This document shows, piece by piece, positions 45,092 to 52,714 of a stretch of 63,617 nt of DNA (the stretch's first letter is position 1; each line of letters begins with the position of its first letter). The notes beneath the pieces were generated by a model. The model was not told where the DNA came from. It was given only the letters and a program-made list of their open reading frames with translations, and ran no database searches. The DNA comes from Chloroflexota bacterium. GTDB taxonomy: Bacteria; Chloroflexota; Anaerolineae; Anaerolineales; Villigracilaceae. A program made the position numbers and the translations under genes. The stretch is from assembly GCA_024224815.1 (NCBI GenBank), contig JAAENC010000018.1, positions 1 through 63,617 on the forward strand, in the 5' to 3' direction.

Positions 45092-46891
45092 TTACTCAAT
45101 TACCGGCACAAACTTGAACTTTGTCACATCGACCAAGCCCAAATCTGAAATTCTCAACTCAGGGATCACGACCAATCCGAGCAAACTCAACTGCATATTC
45201 GGGTTATTCAGCGTAGAACCGCAAGCCTTAAAACCATCCAAAATCGTATTTGCTTTTTCTGCCACAACACTCGCTTTTTCAGTAGACATTAGCCCGGCAA
45301 TTTCCAACTCGACCATGCCGATCACTTCGCCATCTTTTACAACAACCTGTCCACCGCCCACTTCGGCAAGTTTATTAGCAGCAATTGCCATATCTTCTTC
45401 ACTGGTGCCTGTCACGATCATATGATGGCTATCGTGCGCGACTGTGGATGCAATCCCACATTTTTCAGTGAAACCAAATCCGCTTACGAGCGCGACATTT
45501 ACCGCGCCAGTGCCTTTATGTCTTTCGACAATAGCAAGTTTGGCAATATCTTTTTCAATATCCACATGGATTTGCCCATCTTCTGACTGGGTTTCTATCT
45601 TAAGATGTTTGGTCGGTGCCTGATTTTCAATTACGCCGATGACATTTGCCGTGACGCTCGTGCCCGAACTTGCTTCCGTTTCCAAAACAAAATCCTGCGC
45701 CCCAAGCTCTTTGCCCAAGTGGACAGATTTCCGCGCCCAATCGGGGTACGCAACTTGCGGCATCTCAATGACCAATTCGCCATTTTCGGCAATGACTTGC
45801 CCTTTGGCGATGACCATACTGGGGTGAAAATCTTTCAAATCTTCGACGAGCAAAATATCTGCCCAGCGGCCGGGGGCGATCATGCCCATTTCACGGGATA
45901 AGCCGAAGTGTTCGGCGGTGTTAATTGTCATCATCTGAAGTGCAATCATCGGAGGCAAGCCCACGTCAAGTGCGTGGCGGAGTACTCTATCCATATGCCC
46001 GTCATTTGAGATCGTTCCGGCATGTGAATCATCGGTACAAAGCAAGAATCGGCGCGAATCCAATTTGTGTTTGAGAATCGCATCCACCTGAGTGGCTACA
46101 TCGAGCCAGCCGGAGCCATAACGAAGCATGGCTTTCATGCCCTGACGAACGCGAGCGATGGCATCTTCGGGGCGTGTACCTTCGTGGTCATCTTCGATGC
46201 CCGCAGCGACATATCCGTGAAAATCTTTGCCAAGATCAAGGTTTGGATAATGCCCGCCAATCACTTTGCCCGCATCACGCGTGGCTGCGATTTCAGACAT
46301 CATTTTGTCGCTGGCGTTGAAAACGCCGGGAAAATCCATTACTTCGCCGAGACCAATAATGCCGTCCCACTGCATGGCTTCAGCCACATCTTCGGGCGTA
46401 ATTTCTGAGCCTGGGGTTTCAAAACCCGGCGCGGAGGGGACACAAGAAGGAATCTGCACCCAAACATGGATGGGCTGCTCGGCCGCTTCATCCACCATCA
46501 ATTTGACGCCTTTAAGACCAAAAACATTGGCGATCTCATGCGGGTCAATGAACATGCCCGTTGTACCACGTTTGGCAACAGCGCGCACAAATTCGGTCAC
46601 AGTCACCATGCCCGATTCAACGTGCATATGTCCGTCGAGTAATCCCGGGACGAGATATTTGCCATCAGCCTTGATAATTTTCGTTTCATCACCAATGCAA
46701 TGAGACGCATCTTCGCCAACGTAGGCAATATGCCCATCGACAACGGCGATATCCGTTTCAGGAATAAATTCGCCAGATTGAACGCTAACCCAAACGCCGT
46801 TACGAATAACGAGGTCGGCGGGGATGCGCCCCATGGCTACGTCGACGAGTTTTTTTGTGAGGGTAAGTGATGTTTTCATAAGTTTTTCCAT
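45092..46891 (-). CDS. ade: Adenine deaminase
   Basis: A 599-residue amidohydrolase of the Ade family that converts adenine to hypoxanthine and ammonia. Metal-site blocks are LVPGLLDGHMHVESGMV (His-x-His), FIDPHEIANVFG, GGHYPNL and LCTDDSHAGT with the late Asp. The C-terminal Ade-specific domain includes GFGFTEKCGIASTVAHDSHHMIVTG and GGGQVVVKDGEV. Two starts are possible, MEKLMKTSLTL at 46891 and MKTSLTL at 46879; ribosome sites are weak for both. It is ahead of the GntR gene and feeds hypoxanthine to the molybdenum hydroxylase. Confidence 0.95.
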   Translation of the reverse strand: MEKLMKTSLTLTKKLVDVAMGRIPADLVIRNGVWVSVQSGEFIPETDIAVVDGHIAYVGEDASHCIGDETKIIKADGKYLVPGLLDGHMHVESGMVTVTEFVRAVAKRGTTGMFIDPHEIANVFGLKGVKLMVDEAAEQPIHVWVQIPSCVPSAPGFETPGSEITPEDVAEAMQWDGIIGLGEVMDFPGVFNASDKMMSEIAATRDAGKVIGGHYPNLDLGKDFHGYVAAGIEDDHEGTRPEDAIARVRQGMKAMLRYGSGWLDVATQVDAILKHKLDSRRFLLCTDDSHAGTISNDGHMDRVLRHALDVGLPPMIALQMMTINTAEHFGLSREMGMIAPGRWADILLVEDLKDFHPSMVIAKGQVIAENGELVIEMPQVAYPDWARKSVHLGKELGAQDFVLETEASSGTSVTANVIGVIENQAPTKHLKIETQSEDGQIHVDIEKDIAKLAIVERHKGTGAVNVALVSGFGFTEKCGIASTVAHDSHHMIVTGTSEEDMAIAANKLAEVGGGQVVVKDGEVIGMVELEIAGLMSTEKASVVAEKANTILDGFKACGSTLNNPNMQLSLLGLVVIPELRISDLGLVDVTKFKFVPVIE

Positions 46892-46923
46892 AACCCTAGC
46901 TTAGGGCTAGAGTATCTAAAATT

Positions 46924-47262
46924 TCATTTTTTCTTAGGTATCTGATAGACAAATAATTGACCAACAATGCTTATCACAAATAAAAATATAAATAAACCAA
47001 TGAAAAAATATTGACTAAGCACTTCTTTTTGGAACACCAATCCAATTATTATTCCTAATGTCAGGATACTAAATCCGCTGACTACAATCAGATTGAAATT
47101 TGTGTTTTTCTTTAAAAACACCTTTCGTTCATCCAGACTCATTTTTTGTAGATCTTTAGCAAAACGCATTCTTGATTTCATGCTAAATACAGCAACAATA
47201 ACTATAGGAGCGAGGCAAAAAACTCCCAAAAACAAAAAAAAAGATAAGGAGGCTATTTCCAC
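46924..47262 (-). CDS. Small membrane protein of unknown function
   Basis: A 112-residue protein with three likely helices (SLSFFLFLGVFCLAPIVIVAVF, NLIVVSGFSILTLGIIIGLVF, YFFIGLFIFLFVISIVGQLFVY) and a basic amphipathic stretch between the first two. No family is recognised. Its start overlaps the deaminase stop by one base and adenine deaminase follows 32 bases later, so it is translated as part of the purine operon. Confidence 0.65.
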   Translation of the reverse strand: MEIASLSFFLFLGVFCLAPIVIVAVFSMKSRMRFAKDLQKMSLDERKVFLKKNTNFNLIVVSGFSILTLGIIIGLVFQKEVLSQYFFIGLFIFLFVISIVGQLFVYQIPKKK

Positions 47263-48647
47263 TATTTGTTCTCTAGCAATCTCTTTGCTGCTATATTATG
47301 CTTCTCAACTAATTTTTTCTCATTTACATTCACCAACTGCCCTTCTTTGATAACGAACTTTCCGTTAACAACTGTATAGGCAGATTTGACTGGTTGAGCA
47401 AAAATGGTCGCGGCAACGGGATCGTGTAGTGCACCAGCGTAATCGAGGGTGTTAAGTTTGATCGCGAAAAAATCGGCGCATTTGCCGACTTCGAGAGAGC
47501 CAATATCGTTGCGTCCTAAAACTGCTGCGCCGCCGCGAGTGGCGAGGTGTAGCGCGTCGCGAGCGGTCATTAATGTACGGTTATCGCTGGAGAGAGAATA
47601 TCCTGTAATGCCTTCTTTTACGCGAGCAAGTAACATCGCTTGACGTGCTTCACCGAGCAAATGAGAACCATCGTTAGAGGCAGAGCCATCTACACCGATG
47701 CCAACATCTACGCCAGCAGCGAGCATTTCTTTGATTGGTGCAATGCCGGAGGCCAGTCGCATATTGGATGAAGGACAATGCGCCACACCACAATTATGCT
47801 TGGCATAGGTATTAATTTCTTTTTCGTTAACGTAAACAGAGTGCGCGAACCAAACATCGCCATCGAGCCAGCCGACTTCGCCCATATAATCGACGGGGCG
47901 GTGACCGAACATATCGAGGCAGAATTGTTCTTCGTCTTCAGTCTCCGCGAGATGCGTATGGAGCTGGACGCCATATTCTCTCGCTAAAATAGCCGATTGT
48001 TTCATTAACTCAGATGTAACGCTAAAAGGAGAACATGGTGCAAGCACAATTTGGGTCATAGAACCCGCTTTTGCATCGTGATAGCGCTCAATTAATCGCT
48101 GAGAATCTGCAAGGATGGCTTCTTCTGTATCCACAACGGAATCAGGTGGAAGGCCACCGTCTTTTTCGCTTAAGCTCATAGACCCACGAGATGCGTGGAG
48201 CCGCACACCAATTTCGAGGGCGGCAGCAATTTGATCATCCAATTTTGAACCATTAGGGAATAAATAAAGATGATCGGAGGCTGTGGTGCAGCCCGAAAAA
48301 GCGAGTTCTGCTAAAGCCGTTTGGGTGGATGTATAAATATCATCAGGCTGCAATCCCGCCCAAATGGGGTAGAGGGTTTTGAGCCAGTTGAAGAGATTCG
48401 CATCTTGCGCAGCGGGGACGGCACGTGTGAGGGTTTGATAAAAATGATGATGGGTATTTACCAGCCCGGGCAAAATAATATGACCGTTAAGATCGAGTAT
48501 TTCATCGGCCGTGGTGGGGAGTTCGTTGGTTGCGCCAACTTGCTCAATAAATCCATCGCGAATAAAAAGACCACCAGACGCAATCTCACGTTGGTGGTTA
48601 TCCATTGTAACTAAAACCGTAGCATTTTTTACAAGAAGGGTAGCCAT
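47262..48647 (-). CDS. 8-oxoguanine deaminase-like amidohydrolase
   Basis: A 461-residue TrzN/AtzB-like amidohydrolase. Metal ligands are in VNTHHHFYQTLTRA (His-x-His), the middle HTHLAETEDEE, the FAHSVYVNEKEI His and GVDGSASNDGSHLL (Asp). The markers CTTASDHLYLFPNG and ASRGSMSLSEKDGGLPPDSV are those of bacterial 8-oxoguanine deaminases, which release ammonia to give urate. It occupies the place that SsnA, a relative, has in the enterobacterial yge cluster; guanine or another aminopurine may also be used. It is the first gene of the minus-strand purine unit. Confidence 0.88.
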   Translation of the reverse strand: MATLLVKNATVLVTMDNHQREIASGGLFIRDGFIEQVGATNELPTTADEILDLNGHIILPGLVNTHHHFYQTLTRAVPAAQDANLFNWLKTLYPIWAGLQPDDIYTSTQTALAELAFSGCTTASDHLYLFPNGSKLDDQIAAALEIGVRLHASRGSMSLSEKDGGLPPDSVVDTEEAILADSQRLIERYHDAKAGSMTQIVLAPCSPFSVTSELMKQSAILAREYGVQLHTHLAETEDEEQFCLDMFGHRPVDYMGEVGWLDGDVWFAHSVYVNEKEINTYAKHNCGVAHCPSSNMRLASGIAPIKEMLAAGVDVGIGVDGSASNDGSHLLGEARQAMLLARVKEGITGYSLSSDNRTLMTARDALHLATRGGAAVLGRNDIGSLEVGKCADFFAIKLNTLDYAGALHDPVAATIFAQPVKSAYTVVNGKFVIKEGQLVNVNEKKLVEKHNIAAKRLLENK

Positions 48648-48686
48648 ATTTTTTATCTTTTTATCTAGTTAATTTGGAATGGTGTA

Positions 48687-48699
48687 GTTGTCTGACAAC
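48687..48699. promoter_or_regulatory. Operator palindrome GTTGTCTGACAAC (downstream site)
   Basis: A perfect 13-base palindrome just at or after the predicted transcription start of the deaminase gene. Its half sites TGTC and GACA fit the general GntR-family pattern tGTM-N-KACa. The same palindrome recurs at 48739-48751. Confidence 0.7.
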
Positions 48700-48706
48700 T
48701 TCTTAT

Positions 48707-48735
48707 AGTTTAGCAAAATTTAGAGGGGATGTCAA
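48707..48735 (-). promoter_or_regulatory. Sigma-70-like promoter of the 8-oxoguanine deaminase-like gene
   Basis: On the minus strand a consensus TTGACA (48735-48730) is followed, after exactly 17 bases, by TAAACT (48712-48707). Transcription should start near 48700, giving a leader of about 50 bases. It probably drives the deaminase, the small membrane gene and ade. Confidence 0.75.
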
Positions 48736-48738
48736 TAA

Positions 48739-48751
48739 GTTGTCTGACAAA
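48739..48751. promoter_or_regulatory. Operator palindrome GTTGTCTGACAAA (upstream site)
   Basis: Identical to the downstream site except for the last base. It ends three bases before the -35 box. Its centre is 52 bases from the other, about five helical turns, so both face the same side of the DNA. The rest of the gap, 48752-49009, shows no gene or clear structure apart from the RBS of the zinc-ribbon gene. Confidence 0.7.
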
Positions 48752-49009
48752 TTTTCAAACAAGCATATTGGTCTAAAACACTGAGGCGTTTATATTCCAC
48801 CCACTACCAGTATCTCTACTCTTATAAAACTCCCCGCTCTCGAAAAAGAAACATCCCACACTATGTCAGAATAATTAGTGCAAAAGCTGAAAACCAAAGC
48901 CCTGCTTTTACAGCGAAATTTTCTTTTGCCTCTTGAAATTACACGGAACAGGACATATCATATCCAAATACATAAGTGAAAATCAAATGAATGTTTCAAA
49001 GGAGAAACC

Positions 49010-49282
49010 ATGAAAGATAGTAAATGTTTTGAATGTGGCTCAAGCGATATTGTCTCTGGTTTGACTGTCCTAACGGAAGAGACGACCAGCGGTGGCAGAC
49101 CTGCTTATGTCAATCTTGCAGAACCAACACCTGAAAAAAAGCCCTTTTTGTGGATACGAGAGGAAGTTAAATCCGAGTTTCACGCGGCTATTCGTGGTAC
49201 ATGCGGTTACACACGGTTATTTGCAAAGAACCATGCCGAGATTTTGGAGGCATACAAAAAAGGTTATACCAGTCCCATCTAA
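49010..49282 (+). CDS. Small zinc-ribbon-like protein
   Basis: A 90-residue protein with CFECGSSDIV at the N-terminus and GTCGYTRLFAKN near the C-terminus. It resembles small bacterial nucleic-acid-binding-type zinc ribbons that pair CxxCGS with CxxCGYTE. Here the first Cys of the second pair is missing, leaving three Cys. The ATG has a strong RBS (AAAGGAG). It stands alone, converging on the cold-shock gene. The function is unknown. Confidence 0.7.
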   Translation: MKDSKCFECGSSDIVSGLTVLTEETTSGGRPAYVNLAEPTPEKKPFLWIREEVKSEFHAAIRGTCGYTRLFAKNHAEILEAYKKGYTSPI

Positions 49283-49302
49283 CACCATTTCATAGGGAAT
49301 CA

Positions 49303-49333
49303 AAAACGGGACAGCTTATCGCTGTCCCGTTTT
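49303..49333. terminator. Bidirectional terminator between the zinc-ribbon and cold-shock genes
   Basis: A perfect stem of about 13 bp (core ACGGGACAGC with GCTGTCCCGT, five-base loop) framed by A and T runs. It serves both convergent genes. Confidence 0.88.
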
Positions 49334-49352
49334 CTGTGTTAGTTAGTTGATT

Positions 49353-49562
49353 TTAGATTACAACAACATCTTCTGCTTGAAGGCCTTTTTGACCTTGTGT
49401 GACAGAAAACTCTACGCGTTGTCCTTCTTCCAGACTTTTGTAGCCATCACCAACGATAGCATTGAAGTGGACGAAAACATCGTCACCGGAAGCACGTTCA
49501 ATAAAACCGTAGCCTTTGCTACCATTGAACCATTTGACTGTACCTTGTTCTTTTTCAGACAT
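49353..49562 (-). CDS. Cold-shock-domain protein (CspA family)
   Basis: A 69-residue single OB-fold protein with both RNA-binding motifs, KGYGFI (RNP1) and VFVHF (RNP2), and the usual [17 protein letters not shown] start. It binds single-stranded RNA and DNA and melts mRNA structures. RBS AAAGGAG is present. A leader of perhaps 100-150 bases upstream (49563-49720) is free of genes and may hold a cold-responsive structure, but I could not define one. Confidence 0.95.
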   Translation of the reverse strand: MSEKEQGTVKWFNGSKGYGFIERASGDDVFVHFNAIVGDGYKSLEEGQRVEFSVTQGQKGLQAEDVVVI

Positions 49563-49740
49563 AATTTGAAACTCCTTTCAATAGATTAATATGTTGCTGG
49601 GTCAAGCATGGGTTCCAAATCAAAATCTCACTCTTGCCTTAGAACTTCTGTTAATCAAGCGATGTAGTGTACCCTAGAATTCATTTTTGTGTGTAACCAC
49701 TTCTTTAAGGGAGTGCCTAAACTCAAAACCATAAAAAGGA

Positions 49741-49830
49741 ATGTCTTTGCGAGACAGCTTTATCGTCGAAGCAATCTCCCTCCTAAAAACGAGATTGCTT
49801 CACTTCGCAAGCTTCGCTCGCAAATTCATT
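49741..49830. repeat. Dispersed palindromic repeat, TGTCATTGCGA family (copy B, degenerate)
   Basis: ATGTCTTTGCGAG at the left, an inner GAAGCAATCTC/GAGATTGCTTC inverted pair (49768-49801) and CGCTCGCAA at the right. The outer ends are worn compared with copy A. It fills most of the 326-base gap between the cold-shock gene and surE; no gene is seen in the rest. Confidence 0.7.
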
Positions 49831-49888
49831 TATACCTTGTGGTTTAGGTACTCTGTCTTAACATTTTTTACTGTACAAACTCAGCTCT

Positions 49889-50692
49889 CTATTCTCTCAA
49901 AAAGCTATCGAAGTCTTCTAGTTTCATACGCGATGTAAAATCAAGTGTCAGCGGGGTTACTGCCACTTCCCCCCTTTGGTGTATCGCATATACATCTGTA
50001 TCGTCAGGCTCAATTTCCCAATTTACGCCAACATGATAATCTAGCAAGTGTGGTTTATCCCAAGCATCTTCTTTACCTGCGCCCGGAATATAATAACGAT
50101 TAGGGCTTAATCGCGCAATTCTCCACGGCGTATCCGGCGTTGCTTTGCGTGGCACATCTACTTTGATCAGTTGAACTTGAGCAGAGAATTTTTTCTCTAA
50201 TAACTTCTGTGCAAAAAACGCCGCAAAATGCGCCGCACTTGAAAAATCAACATCATTAGAATAAGAAAGATGATGCTCTTTATCTGTATCCAAGGAGATC
50301 GCCAAAGCGGGGCAACCAAAAGCCGCTCCCTCCATCGCCGCGCCGACTGTCCCCGATACACTAACGCCAAGCGCAAGATTTCCCCCGTAATTAATGCCCG
50401 AAACGACCAAATCCGGTTTCTTTTTCAAGATGCGTAAAATGCCATGTTGCACAGATTGCGCAGGGCTGCCGCCCACCGCATAAACGGTCCAATCCTGCCC
50501 ATTAACATGCACGGACTCTTTCATAATCGTCCCATCCGAAGTGATTGGCATCGAACGCCCCATCGCCGAAGATTGATCTCGCGGCGCAGCAACGGTCACA
50601 AATCCAATTTCAGATAAAGCCTCAGCAGTCGCCCATAAACCGGGAGATTGAATTCCATCATCGTTTGTCAACAAAATCTGTTTTTTTGCCAT
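49889..50692 (-). CDS. surE: 5'/3'-nucleotidase SurE
   Basis: I start this at 50692 (MAKKQILLTNDDGIQSPG, 267 residues); the longer frame runs into the tRNA gene. The SurE metal motif LLTNDDGIQSPGL (Asp-Asp pair), the Ser in APRDQSSAMGRS, and the Asn in VSGINYGGNLALGVSVSGTVGAAMEGA are intact. It hydrolyses nucleoside monophosphates and short polyphosphates, so it could supply nucleosides to the purine enzymes. It follows the tRNA-Arg gene and its terminator. Confidence 0.95.
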   Translation of the reverse strand: MAKKQILLTNDDGIQSPGLWATAEALSEIGFVTVAAPRDQSSAMGRSMPITSDGTIMKESVHVNGQDWTVYAVGGSPAQSVQHGILRILKKKPDLVVSGINYGGNLALGVSVSGTVGAAMEGAAFGCPALAISLDTDKEHHLSYSNDVDFSSAAHFAAFFAQKLLEKKFSAQVQLIKVDVPRKATPDTPWRIARLSPNRYYIPGAGKEDAWDKPHLLDYHVGVNWEIEPDDTDVYAIHQRGEVAVTPLTLDFTSRMKLEDFDSFLRE

Positions 50693-50710
50693 AGTAACCC
50701 TTCCCAAAAA

Positions 50711-50743
50711 TAACAAAAAAGAAGCGGGGGATTCCCGCTTCTT
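50711..50743 (-). terminator. Terminator of the tRNA-Arg gene
   Basis: A perfect stem AGAAGCGGG with CCCGCTTCT (50720-50728 with 50734-50742), five-base loop, followed on the minus strand by TTTTTTGTT. It lies directly after the 3' end of the tRNA and before surE. Confidence 0.85.
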
Positions 50744-50749
50744 TACCAG

Positions 50750-50823
50750 TGCCCTCGGCAGGACTCGAACCTGCGACCTATTGCTCCGCAAGCAAGCGCT
50801 CTAATCCACTGAGCTACGAAGGC
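50750..50823 (-). tRNA. tRNA-Arg, predicted anticodon GCG
   Basis: On the minus strand a 74-base cloverleaf: acceptor stem GCCTTCG/CGAGGGC with one G-U pair, D arm GCTC...GAGC with loop AGTGGATTA (A20, an arginine identity base), anticodon loop TTGCGGA, T arm GCAGGTTCGAGTCCTGC, discriminator A. CCA is not encoded. The first pair of the anticodon stem is a C/U mismatch; the other four pair. The anticodon reads GCG (codon CGC), whereas most bacteria use ACG, edited to inosine, for this box. Confidence 0.88.
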
Positions 50824-50862
50824 GTTTAGCGAAGCGTATTCTACTCTAAATAAGATGTAGGG

Positions 50863-51744
50863 TCAAGGCACTTTATCGGAATTTTGGGATGCCCCGCCCC
50901 GCTCCCGATTTAGGCTTGCTTGCCCCCAAGAAGCAAGTTCTGCACCCAAAAATTCACGCAGTTCATCGTTCCACGGTTTATAAAATTCTTCCAATTTCTG
51001 GCGGCTCGCCTCATCAATCGGCGGCGCAGAGAAAGACATCTTCCTGCCCCAATAAAAGAGCCTCCGCAATCTGGCGGGGATTTTCTTCTGGTAACGCGGT
51101 CTGCGGAGAAGCATCTGGTAAGGTAGATTTTTCCAGACTTCGGTGGGGTTAAAGGCTTCGTCGAAGTCTTCGCTCTCAAAATCGGTATCTACGTCAAGAA
51201 AAGCAAATATCTTTTTATAAAAACTCTCTGCATCAGTGAGCATCTCTTCAAAAGGCAGGATGAGCAGATTTTCACGCGGGAAGTATTCAAGATAACGACG
51301 GATATATCGCATATAAACGCCGCGGCTAAAATATCCGATTTTGTCGGGGGCGTAATCATCGTCGAGGTAGGCATCGAGGGCTTGGGCAAAGGTTAATGGC
51401 TCATTGAGATGACGGCGGTTATCCCAATATTGCGAGACAGCACGTTTAATCGGGTCACGGACAGTCAGAATGAGCTTTATATCTGGCAATAATGCGTGGA
51501 TTCTGGCAGGTGCTTCGGGGTGACAGATATATCCGGGAGAGGCTTCTCCCCGAGCAAGCTGATTGGCAGAATCTGTAAAATGTTTCGCATATGCTTCGAG
51601 GCCACGAGCGTATTCTTCATCCTTAAAGAAGAAGTTGACTTCTTTTGTCTCCGGCATATATATTTGCGGATGTTCTTTCAGGATGTGATATAGAGATGTT
51701 GTTCCCGCTTTTTGGGAACCGATAATAAGGAAGTTTGGGAGCAT
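50863..51744 (-). CDS. PAPS-dependent sulfotransferase family protein
   Basis: A 293-residue protein. The 5'-phosphosulfate loop is LIIGSQKAGTTSLYHIL at the N-terminus, and the 3'-phosphate site is LTVRDPIKRAVSQYWDNRR; FFKDEEYARGLEAYAKHF is a further family block. It should transfer sulfate from PAPS to a carbohydrate, lipid or other acceptor that cannot be told from sequence. The C-terminal 20 residues are polar and probably disordered. It stands alone between the tRNA and a dispersed repeat. Confidence 0.88.
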   Translation of the reverse strand: MLPNFLIIGSQKAGTTSLYHILKEHPQIYMPETKEVNFFFKDEEYARGLEAYAKHFTDSANQLARGEASPGYICHPEAPARIHALLPDIKLILTVRDPIKRAVSQYWDNRRHLNEPLTFAQALDAYLDDDYAPDKIGYFSRGVYMRYIRRYLEYFPRENLLILPFEEMLTDAESFYKKIFAFLDVDTDFESEDFDEAFNPTEVWKNLPYQMLLRRPRYQKKIPARLRRLFYWGRKMSFSAPPIDEASRQKLEEFYKPWNDELREFLGAELASWGQASLNRERGGASQNSDKVP

Positions 51745-51755
51745 AATCTTTTACC

Positions 51756-51837
51756 TGTCTCTGCGAGGAGCGTTTTTTGCGACGAAGCAGTCTCCGTGGA
51801 GATTGCTTCGGATGATAGAACTATCCTCGCAATGACA
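51756..51837. repeat. Dispersed palindromic repeat, TGTCATTGCGA family (copy C)
   Basis: TGTCTCTGCGAGGA at the left and TCCTCGCAATGACA at the right are inverted ends; inside are GAAGCAGTCTCC and GGAGATTGCTTC. This copy is 82 bases, occupying nearly the whole gap between the YitT and sulfotransferase genes. Its inner part is the closest intergenic match to the argS insertion. Confidence 0.8.
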
Positions 51838-51845
51838 TAACCTAA

Positions 51846-52706
51846 TTACTCATCGTTGAGTGGTGAAAAGCCCTCACCGAGGGCTTCGTGTGCGTGCCCG
51901 ATGACCATGAAGGCATTTTCATCAATTTCGTTGACGATATGTTTTAGGCGCATGGTTTCGGTGCGGGTGACGACGCAATATAGTACGGTGCGTTCTGCGC
52001 CGGTATACGCGCCTTTGCCAGAGAGCAGGGTTACGCCACGATCGAGAATTTCAAAAATTTTCTCAGAAACGGCTTGCGGCTCAGTCGTGACGATGAGCGC
52101 GGTGCGGACAACTTTTGCCCCCTGCGCGGCGGTTTCGGTGACAATGCCGCTGACGTAGAGCGTAATGAGGGCGTAGAGGGCTTCTTTCCAGCCAAAGATA
52201 AAACCTGCGGCCAAAATAACGGCGGTATCGACGATCATATAGCTCTGTGTGATGGGGATACCACGCCAACGATTAAGAATGCGCGCGAGAATATCGCTGC
52301 CGCCGCTTGTACCTTGCCCACGATATACGATCCCAAAACCGATTCCGCTGACAAGTGCGCCGTAGAGCGAGTTGAGCAAAATATCGTCGGTGATACCTTG
52401 GGCAGGGAGAAAATAAGTTAAGGCATCGACAAAAAAGGAGAAAGTGGCTACTGCCAGCGCGGTACGGATGATGAATTTTTTACCGCCAAGAAAACGCCAG
52501 CCAAGCAAAAAGAGCGGGATATTGCCAATAAGCACCATTAAACCAATTTGCCAGTTAGTAAAATGGTTAATCAGTTGAGCAACGCCGCTCACGCCCCCGC
52601 CCGCAAGTTTGGCGGGGATAAGGAAAAGACGTAAGCCTATGGCTTGGAGTAATGCGCCGAGGATAATGAGGAGGTAGTCGCGGATTGTTGGATAAAGTTT
52701 TTTCAT
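51846..52706 (-). CDS. YitT family membrane protein (DUF2179)
   Basis: A 286-residue protein. Five to six membrane helices fill the first 190 residues (LLIILGALLQAIGLRLFLIPAKLAGGGVSGVAQLI is the family start; GQGTSGGSDILARILNRW is the second signature). A soluble C-terminal DUF2179 domain follows (RGVTLLSGKGAYTGAERTVLYCVVTRTE, then DENAFMVIGHAHEALGEGF). The function of the family is not settled. It precedes the sulfotransferase but is separated by repeat copy C. Confidence 0.9.
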   Translation of the reverse strand: MKKLYPTIRDYLLIILGALLQAIGLRLFLIPAKLAGGGVSGVAQLINHFTNWQIGLMVLIGNIPLFLLGWRFLGGKKFIIRTALAVATFSFFVDALTYFLPAQGITDDILLNSLYGALVSGIGFGIVYRGQGTSGGSDILARILNRWRGIPITQSYMIVDTAVILAAGFIFGWKEALYALITLYVSGIVTETAAQGAKVVRTALIVTTEPQAVSEKIFEILDRGVTLLSGKGAYTGAERTVLYCVVTRTETMRLKHIVNEIDENAFMVIGHAHEALGEGFSPLNDE

Positions 52707-52714
52707 TATATTTT

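Noticed and set aside
50750-50823. Reading the tRNA as tRNA-Cys (GCA)
   Set aside because: The loop reads TTGCGGA, so positions 34-36 are GCG; the D loop and acceptor stem are also of the Arg type.
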